From: a bacterium
GTDB lineage: Bacteria > Ratteibacteria > UBA8468 > B48-G9 > JAFGKM01
Assembly: GCA_029548585.1 (NCBI GenBank)
Contig: JAKPNC010000266.1
Span: 1-10,628 of the forward strand
Length of the DNA stretch: 10,628 bases
Reading direction: 5' to 3'
Numbering within the stretch: the first letter of the stretch is position 1; each line of letters opens with the position of its first letter. The position numbers and the translations under genes are program-made. The notes under the pieces were generated by a model. The model worked only from the letters and a program-made list of their open reading frames with translations, did no database searches and was not told the origin of the DNA. Shown in pieces: positions 6,210 to 10,628 of this stretch.

Positions 6210-7595
6210 ATGAAATCTGCTAAATATTCATCGGAAGCATTGAAGGCAGGGTCTGCAAAGGTTGACATAACGCCCGAAAAAGGGATACAGCTTGCGGGAG
6301 ATGTTGGACGCCTGAGGCCCACGGAAGGGATCCTTGACCCGCTTTTTGCAAAAGCCCTGGCCCTGGAACAGAACGGCAAAAAAGCATGTATCGTGCAGAT
6401 GGACCTTACAATAATCACCAAACGCTTTTCGGACAAGATCAAAGCCGAAGCTGAGAAAAAGTACGGTCTTCCTGCAGAATCCCTGATGCTTCACGCAACC
6501 CAGACACATTCAACCCCTTCTCTCGGACATGAGGCCATATCCGAGGAATACAAGGGACTGCCGGACGAACTCTGGTACCTGAGGGGAGGAGACGAAAGGT
6601 ATTTCCCCGTGGCTGTCGATGGAGTGCTTGAAGCCATCAGAAAGGCGATGGAGAACCTGGAACCTGCCACGATGATGGCCGGCAGGGGCGTCGACGGCAG
6701 GGTTTCTTTCAACAGGCGTTTCGTGATGAGGGACGGGACGGTAAAATCACATCCCGGAAGGTTCAATTCTGAAATACTCTATTGCGAAGGACCTATAGAC
6801 CCGGAAGTGGGCATCATTCTTTTCGCAGGAGCCGGAGGCGACAGAATCGCCGCCCTTATCCACCATACGTGCCATCCCGTGCACGGGTATAACAAAAGAG
6901 ATGTCACGGCGGGCTGGCCGGGAGCATGGGCGACGGCTGTTCAGAAAATGCTGGGGCAAAGATGCACGGCCCTTGTCATAAACGGTTTCTGCGGAAATGT
7001 CCATCATCACAACCACCTCGACCCGGACCCCGTGGACACCTACCAGGAAATGGCGGGAAAGCTTGCAGAGACAGCAAAAAGAATTCTCGTCCAGAAAATG
7101 AAACCTGTAGACCCCGGAACACTTTCTTTCAATCTCGAAACAGTGGAACTTGAAAGAAGGAAGCTTGACATTAAAACAACAGAGGAAGCCCGCGCCTTTC
7201 TCAAAAAACACCCGTCTCCAATCTGGGAAGACAAGGGAAAAACCAATATCCAGTGGAACTGGGTTTACGCACATTCCCGCCTGGACATGGCAGAAAGGTT
7301 CTCGAAGAAAAACACGTACGATTGCCCCGTACAGGTAATAAGACTCGGGGAAGTTGCGATTGTGGGCGTTCCGGGAGAACCTTTCGTGGAAGAACAGTTG
7401 AGGATTAAATCCGAATCCCCCGCGCCTTTTACCTTTTGCGCCCACATGACAAACGATTCGGCAGGGTACATCCCTACATCCCTGGCGTTCAAGAAAGGCG
7501 GATTTGAAACTGAAACGGCAAACTGGTCATGCCTTGCGCCTGATTCCCTTGAAAAGATAGGCAGCTTTGCGATTAAAATGCTGAAAAAAACCTGA
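6210..7595 (+). CDS. Neutral/alkaline ceramidase-like protein, cytoplasmic form
   Basis: A 461-residue protein resembling the N-terminal catalytic domain of neutral ceramidases, zinc amidases that remove the fatty acid from ceramide. Signatures in order: AGSAKVDITP at 13-22; HATQTHSTP with His95 and His100; HHTCHP with His219 and His222; NGFCGNVHHHNH at 258-269; VPGEPF with Glu390; SAGYIPT with Tyr420; and GGFETE near 430. These match the order of metal and active-site segments in characterised ceramidases. Departures: Gln98 stands where the family normally has the first His of HTH, and the NGFCGNV loop has Cys261 near the usual nucleophilic Ser position. There is no signal peptide, although characterised ceramidases are exported and longer (over 600 residues). 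Ceramide may therefore not be the substrate; similar proteins are frequent in Planctomycetes and Lentisphaerae with unknown roles. The start is set by GGAGGA, 6 bases before the ATG. Confidence 0.82.
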   Translation: MKSAKYSSEALKAGSAKVDITPEKGIQLAGDVGRLRPTEGILDPLFAKALALEQNGKKACIVQMDLTIITKRFSDKIKAEAEKKYGLPAESLMLHATQTHSTPSLGHEAISEEYKGLPDELWYLRGGDERYFPVAVDGVLEAIRKAMENLEPATMMAGRGVDGRVSFNRRFVMRDGTVKSHPGRFNSEILYCEGPIDPEVGIILFAGAGGDRIAALIHHTCHPVHGYNKRDVTAGWPGAWATAVQKMLGQRCTALVINGFCGNVHHHNHLDPDPVDTYQEMAGKLAETAKRILVQKMKPVDPGTLSFNLETVELERRKLDIKTTEEARAFLKKHPSPIWEDKGKTNIQWNWVYAHSRLDMAERFSKKNTYDCPVQVIRLGEVAIVGVPGEPFVEEQLRIKSESPAPFTFCAHMTNDSAGYIPTSLAFKKGGFETETANWSCLAPDSLEKIGSFAIKMLKKT

Positions 7596-7618
7596 AAAAG
7601 CCATACCCGGGGAAAAGA

Positions 7619-8383
7619 TCACAGGAGAAAAGGGGGCTCGTTTTTGATCGAGTTCACAATGTTTTTTATCTTTTCTTCCTTCTCTTTTCCCCCTTCAACG
7701 GCGATCCATACCGAGCCCTCCGCTCCGCACACCCCGCCTCCAGCGAAAAGGCTGGCAGTCGCCCCCGACAAGAGAGATATCGCCTCCAGTTCCGTAACTA
7801 TCTCTCCCTGGAAGGAGATCATTCGTAAACCTGAAGCGCCCGGCGAGTTAATCTTCCTTGAAATTTCTTCAAGGCTGCATGAAACCCTTTTTTCAAGTCC
7901 TACGGGTATTATAAGCCTTGTCCTTCTTCCCGCAACGGCCTTCATGGCTTCTATGATGGTTCCCCCCTGCGGGTGTCCCACAAGAACTGCCGCCGTACCC
8001 GTATTGATATTTACCGAGTTTGCCCCCTTGAGAATCAAATCGCCGCTCTTCATTTCTCCTGCAACGTCGGAAAGAGTTTTTCCTTTTTGCCAGTCTCCCT
8101 TTACAATAATCACATCCCCTGGAAAATTGTGTCCGGCAAGCCTGCCGGTATCATCTACGGGCCTGGACGGAGGCATGGTTATCCCCCTGAAAAACGCATC
8201 CCGTGAAAAACCTTCCAGGTTGCCGGTCAACCTGAGGATCTCTTCTGCCACGTATCCGTTGGTAGTCCCGGCAACGATAGCCACAATCCCATTTTCAAGG
8301 GATGATAAAAGATGCGGGTGGACGGCGATTGCCATCCCTATAAGCCTTTTGCCCGCGGCAGGCGTAAGAAGTATCTGTTTCAT
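7619..8383 (-). CDS. Uncharacterised 254-residue protein, possibly ISOCOT-like fold
   Basis: I do not recognise a named family. The protein is soluble, with no signal peptide or membrane segment, and has several conserved-looking glycine-rich motifs: IVAIVAGTTNGYVAEEIL (residues about 33-50), GDLILKGANSVN, GHPQGGTIIEAM, RLIIPVGLEKRV and a glycine-rich FAGGGVCGAEG near the C-terminus. The order of a GTT loop followed by KGAN, a GGT turn and a strand ending PVGLEK resembles the sugar-phosphate-binding layout of the RpiA/NagB/DeoR-sensor (ISOCOT) superfamily; this is inference from motif shape, not a match I can verify. The start is supported by AGGAG, 6 bases from the ATG, and a promoter candidate lies at 8430-8459. 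It is a single gene, convergent with the ceramidase-like gene (23 bases between stops). Confidence 0.85.
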   Translation of the reverse strand: MKQILLTPAAGKRLIGMAIAVHPHLLSSLENGIVAIVAGTTNGYVAEEILRLTGNLEGFSRDAFFRGITMPPSRPVDDTGRLAGHNFPGDVIIVKGDWQKGKTLSDVAGEMKSGDLILKGANSVNINTGTAAVLVGHPQGGTIIEAMKAVAGRRTRLIIPVGLEKRVSCSLEEISRKINSPGASGLRMISFQGEIVTELEAISLLSGATASLFAGGGVCGAEGSVWIAVEGGKEKEEKIKNIVNSIKNEPPFLL

Positions 8384-8429
8384 TATCCTCTCCTTTTGAA
8401 TACGTCGAAAGACTGCTTCCTTTTTACCT

Positions 8430-8459
8430 ATTCTAACACAAAGAATATGGCTAAACCAA
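8430..8459 (-). promoter_or_regulatory. Sigma70-like promoter candidate for the 254-residue protein gene
   Basis: On the minus strand the sequence reads TTGGTT, 18 bases, then TAGAAT (5 of 6 matches to the -10), about 47 bases upstream of the ATG. The -35 matches the consensus at only 3 of 6 positions. Confidence 0.42.
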
Positions 8460-8484
8460 AGACATGGAGTCTTTACGGCTTACA

Positions 8485-8509
8485 GTATCATAAAAATTTA
8501 GGATGATAC
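8485..8509. promoter_or_regulatory. Inverted repeat between divergent genes
   Basis: GTATCAT (8485-8491) and ATGATAC (8503-8509) are perfect 7-base inverted repeats with an 11-base A/T-rich spacer. They lie between the two divergent transcription units, 25 bases upstream of the minus -35 candidate. This is the arrangement of an operator for a dimeric regulator. A hairpin is possible, but no gene ends nearby, so termination is unlikely. Confidence 0.38.
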
Positions 8510-8539
8510 CAGGTGGGATTTTTATTATTCATTAAGGTA

Positions 8540-8568
8540 TTGTAATTTGCCTTCAAACATTTTAATAT
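8540..8568 (+). promoter_or_regulatory. Weak promoter candidate for the repeat-protein operon
   Basis: TTGTAA (8540-8545), a 17-base spacer and TAATAT (8563-8568); each box matches the consensus at 4 of 6. It lies about 54 bases before the ATG in an A/T-rich stretch. Weak, but nothing better is visible. Confidence 0.3.
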
Positions 8569-8603
8569 ATATCTCGGGAGAAAATCTTGTTTCCAAAATT
8601 GCC

Positions 8604-8614
8604 GGAGGGGAGGG
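8604..8614 (+). promoter_or_regulatory. Ribosome binding site fixing the repeat-protein start
   Basis: A purine run containing GGAGG twice (8604-8608 and 8609-8613); the second copy lies 8 bases before the ATG at 8622. It decides for that ATG over an in-frame TTG at 8547, which has no such site and would put 25 residues ahead of a good signal peptide. Confidence 0.75.
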
Positions 8615-8621
8615 CATTGCC

Positions 8622-10244
8622 ATGAAACGCATTTTCTTATGCCTGTTTCTTTTTGCCTGCCATGTATCGTCTTATGCTTCCACGCCAGGGAAATGGAGCT
8701 GGGTCAATCCCTTGCCGCAGGGCAACGACATAAACGGCATCTCGTACCTGAACGGCAGTTTCATGGCCGTGGGAGAATGGGGCACCATTATAACATCCCC
8801 CGACGGAAAAAAATGGACAGACCATGATTCCGGATCAACCATGCCGCTTAAAGACATTGCCTTCGGGAATGGCACATACGTGGCAGTCGGAGGTTTCGGA
8901 ACGATATTGACCATGGGAAAAGACGGCCCGTGGACCACGGTCCAAACGGAAAGCCGCACATACCTTAACGGGATTGACTACGGGAACGGAAGATTCGTGG
9001 CCGTGGGATACTCAGGAGAAGTCGTGGTATCCGCGGACGGAGAGAAATGGTCCCGGCACCCTGTACAGGGCAAACCTTACCTTCATGATGTGGCATTCGG
9101 TAAAGGTATCTTTGCGGCCGTCGGGGACAACGGTACGATACTGACATCTCCGGACGCCCAAACGTGGACACAACAGCCGTCCGGGATAACCGTTCACCTG
9201 AGAGGCATTTCATGGGGAAACGGCCTTTTCGTCGCCGTAGGCGCCAACGGCACCGTGGTTACCTCCCCCGACGGCGTAAACTGGACAAAGAGGCGTTCTA
9301 AAACGTCCGGTTACCTCATGTCAGCCGCTTATGGAAACGGAACCTTCGCCGCCGCCGGATACGGTTCTGCCATAATTACCTCTCAGGACGGGATTGAATG
9401 GGAAGCCGCCCCCCCATTTTCAGGGCGCAATCTCATGGCGGTAGCATACGGAAACGGAAGGTTTATTGCCGCAGGGTCAAACGGCGCAACAATCATTTCG
9501 GAGAATCCCTCGGAATGGAAAGAAACAGCTTCATTTACATGGCTTCACCTGAGGGGCATTGCTTACGGAAAGGGAACTTTCGTATTAACCGGGTATGACG
9601 GCGCCATTCTCGTATCGGAAGATCTCTCCTCATGGAACCGCTCCGATTCGGGAAAAAAGAATATCCTCTGGGACGTAGTTTTCGGAAAAGGCCTATTTGT
9701 ATCGGTAGGCTACGAAGGCACAATCCTTACTTCACCCGACGGAAAACACTGGACATCCAGGGATTCCGGCACGAGAACCAACCTCAGGGGCGTTACTTAC
9801 GGGAAAGGGAATTTCATAGCCGTTGGAGACGGCGGCATCCTTCTTTCTTCGCCCGACGGCATCAAATGGAAAGAGAAACCTTCGGGGCACGTATCCTCGC
9901 TTTACTCGGTTGCCTATGGTAAAGGCATCTTCGTGGCTATCTCAAGGGAAGACAGGTTGATGATATCCGAAGATGGAGAAAGGTGGTCAGAGATTTCAAT
10001 AGGAGAGATGTCCGACCTGAGGGGAATTTCTTTCGGAGAAGGCTTATTTGCCGCCGTAGGCGACAAGGGAACGGTCTTCTTCTCCAGGGATGGGCACTCA
10101 TGGGATAAAAAAAGCACATGCACTCCGAAGGACATGTGGGGTATTAAGTATTGCAGGGACTCTTTCATTGCAGTTGGAAATTTCGGCATGATAATCAAAA
10201 CACCGACATTTGAAGCGGCAACCTTGCCGGGGAGGAAGAGATGA
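8622..10244 (+). CDS. Exported beta-propeller-type protein built of thirteen 39-residue repeats
   Basis: A 540-residue protein. MKRIFLCLFLFACHVSSYAS is a signal peptide, probably cleaved after SYA or YAS. Almost everything after residue 36 is one tandem array: twelve units of exactly 39 residues (37-504) and a thirteenth cut after about 26 residues. The unit consensus is LxGIAYGxGxFVAVG, a short turn, GTIxTSPDGxxWT, then a variable linker often containing SG. This resembles BNR/Ycf48-type propeller repeats, which fold into four-stranded blades. The N-terminal KWSWVNPLPQG looks like the outer strand missing from the last unit, so circular closure of thirteen blades, or two stacked propellers, is possible. 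Units 6-8 and 11 are the most diverged; unit 11 lacks AVG. No enzyme motif is present; a binding or scaffold role outside the cytoplasm is inferred. Its last codons overlap the next gene (ATGA), and its tail encodes that gene's ribosome binding site. Confidence 0.9.
   Translation: MKRIFLCLFLFACHVSSYASTPGKWSWVNPLPQGNDINGISYLNGSFMAVGEWGTIITSPDGKKWTDHDSGSTMPLKDIAFGNGTYVAVGGFGTILTMGKDGPWTTVQTESRTYLNGIDYGNGRFVAVGYSGEVVVSADGEKWSRHPVQGKPYLHDVAFGKGIFAAVGDNGTILTSPDAQTWTQQPSGITVHLRGISWGNGLFVAVGANGTVVTSPDGVNWTKRRSKTSGYLMSAAYGNGTFAAAGYGSAIITSQDGIEWEAAPPFSGRNLMAVAYGNGRFIAAGSNGATIISENPSEWKETASFTWLHLRGIAYGKGTFVLTGYDGAILVSEDLSSWNRSDSGKKNILWDVVFGKGLFVSVGYEGTILTSPDGKHWTSRDSGTRTNLRGVTYGKGNFIAVGDGGILLSSPDGIKWKEKPSGHVSSLYSVAYGKGIFVAISREDRLMISEDGERWSEISIGEMSDLRGISFGEGLFAAVGDKGTVFFSRDGHSWDKKSTCTPKDMWGIKYCRDSFIAVGNFGMIIKTPTFEAATLPGRKR
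8730..10211 (+). repeat. Tandem 117-base repeat array inside the propeller gene
   Basis: Twelve units of exactly 117 bases (39 codons) run from 8730 to 10133, followed by a partial unit to 10211. Register is kept with no insertion or deletion. Conservation is mainly at protein level (YGxGxF, AVG, SPDG, W); codons differ between units, so the duplications are old and selection keeps the protein pattern. Confidence 0.85.
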
Positions 10245-10628
10245 GAAAGATTTATGAGCATATCACATGCAGGAACATTTTATTATTATCCCTTGTCTTC
10301 TTTTTTATCCTGCAGGTCATGCCGTCCATATCCCAGGAGAAAAAGCAGGCGGCGCCGGCCGACGACCTGACTCCTGAAATAAGGTCTTTCCTTCAAGCAA
10401 CCGGAAACAGGCAGTACAACTGGACACTCATAGGGGAAAACGTTAATTACCAGGCCCATGAAGACAGGCATCCCCGGCTGAATGTATTACGCAGGTTGTG
10501 GCACATGCCTCTCCCGGGCGGAAGAAGCGCTTTCAAGTTTGAATTCACCAGGCCTTACATGCAGGACGCCAACGTCTTACACTTGTACCTGAAAACAGAC
10601 GGGGATAATACCCGCGGCCGCCTGACGG
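10241..10628 (+). CDS. Exported protein of unknown function, 3'-truncated by window edge
   Basis: An open frame of 129 codons runs from ATG 10241 off the right edge. The start overlaps the stop of the propeller gene (ATGA at 10241-10244) and has GGAGG at 10231-10235, 5 bases upstream, inside the previous gene. This supports translational coupling. The N-terminus has a basic leader and a strong hydrophobic segment (about residues 13-27), then PSIS-QE, a likely signal peptidase cleavage site. After a low-complexity linker (QEKKQAAPADD) comes a domain with many aromatic and charged residues, including FEFTRPYMQDANVLHLYLKT and a DGDNTRGR loop that resembles an acidic metal-binding turn. No family is recognised from this fragment. 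Operon position and shared export suggest it works with the repeat protein. Confidence 0.8.
   Translation, partial: MRKIYEHITCRNILLLSLVFFFILQVMPSISQEKKQAAPADDLTPEIRSFLQATGNRQYNWTLIGENVNYQAHEDRHPRLNVLRRLWHMPLPGGRSAFKFEFTRPYMQDANVLHLYLKTDGDNTRGRLT

Noticed and set aside
6747..7445. 232-codon minus-strand ORF
   Set aside because: Antisense shadow of the ceramidase-like gene; composition is Phe/Cys/Arg-rich with no recognisable motif.
7596..7650. Terminator between the convergent ceramidase-like and 254-residue protein genes
   Set aside because: Only GATCA/TGATC 5-base arms far apart; the T-run at about 7640 lies inside the opposing gene and is not preceded by a stable stem.
7644..8399. 251-codon plus-strand ORF opposite the 254-residue protein
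   Set aside because: It is the antisense shadow of the minus gene, which has the ribosome binding site, a promoter candidate and coherent motifs.
8547..8621. Upstream TTG start for the propeller protein
   Set aside because: No ribosome binding site, and it would bury a good signal peptide 25 residues inside the protein.
8730..10211. CRISPR-like or satellite DNA repeat
   Set aside because: Periodicity is 117 bases in a continuous reading frame with conserved protein pattern and varied codons; it is a coding repeat.

Overview
The window reads as a chromosomal segment (roughly even base composition, Shine-Dalgarno-led genes, sigma70-like promoters) from an environmental bacterium. The best taxonomic clue is a solitary pseudopilin-like protein carrying both the type IV prepilin N-terminus and a C-terminal H-X9-DG motif, a combination greatly expanded in Lentisphaerae, Planctomycetes and neighbouring uncultured phyla. 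The accompanying gene types (xylose-isomerase-like TIM barrel, DegT-type aminotransferase, ceramidase-like protein, octopine-dehydrogenase-like protein, large secreted beta proteins) fit the same groups. The phylum assignment is inference.

Layout, left to right. (1) The 3' part of a sugar phosphate isomerase/epimerase on +, running off the left edge (2-610). (2) Convergent to it, a DegT/DnrJ/EryC1/StrS PLP aminotransferase on - (679-1998). (3) A 506-base intergenic region (1999-2504) with a promoter at each end and, in the middle, a palindromic stretch that may be a dispersed repeat. (4) The H-X9-DG pseudopilin on + (2505-3113) with its own promoter and terminator hairpins. (5) A two-gene - operon: octopine/nopaline-dehydrogenase-like enzyme (5905-4790), then an unrecognised lipoprotein or secreted protein (4765-3188). 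(6) A 304-base divergent control region (5906-6209). (7) A cytoplasmic neutral-ceramidase-like protein on + (6210-7595). (8) Convergent to it, an uncharacterised 254-residue protein on - (8383-7619). (9) A + operon of two exported proteins: a 540-residue protein made of thirteen 39-residue propeller-type repeats (8622-10244), overlapping by ATGA the start of another exported protein that runs off the right edge (10241-10628).

The genes do not form one obvious pathway. Sugar isomerase, aminotransferase and opine-type dehydrogenase suggest sugar, amino-sugar or amino-acid metabolism. The exported proteins and the pseudopilin suggest handling of extracellular polymers or cell-surface functions. 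No tRNA, rRNA, CRISPR array, transposase or phage gene was seen. The most noteworthy items are the indel-free 39-residue repeat array with its translationally coupled partner, the altered active-site motifs of the ceramidase-like protein, and the uncharacterised 254-residue protein.
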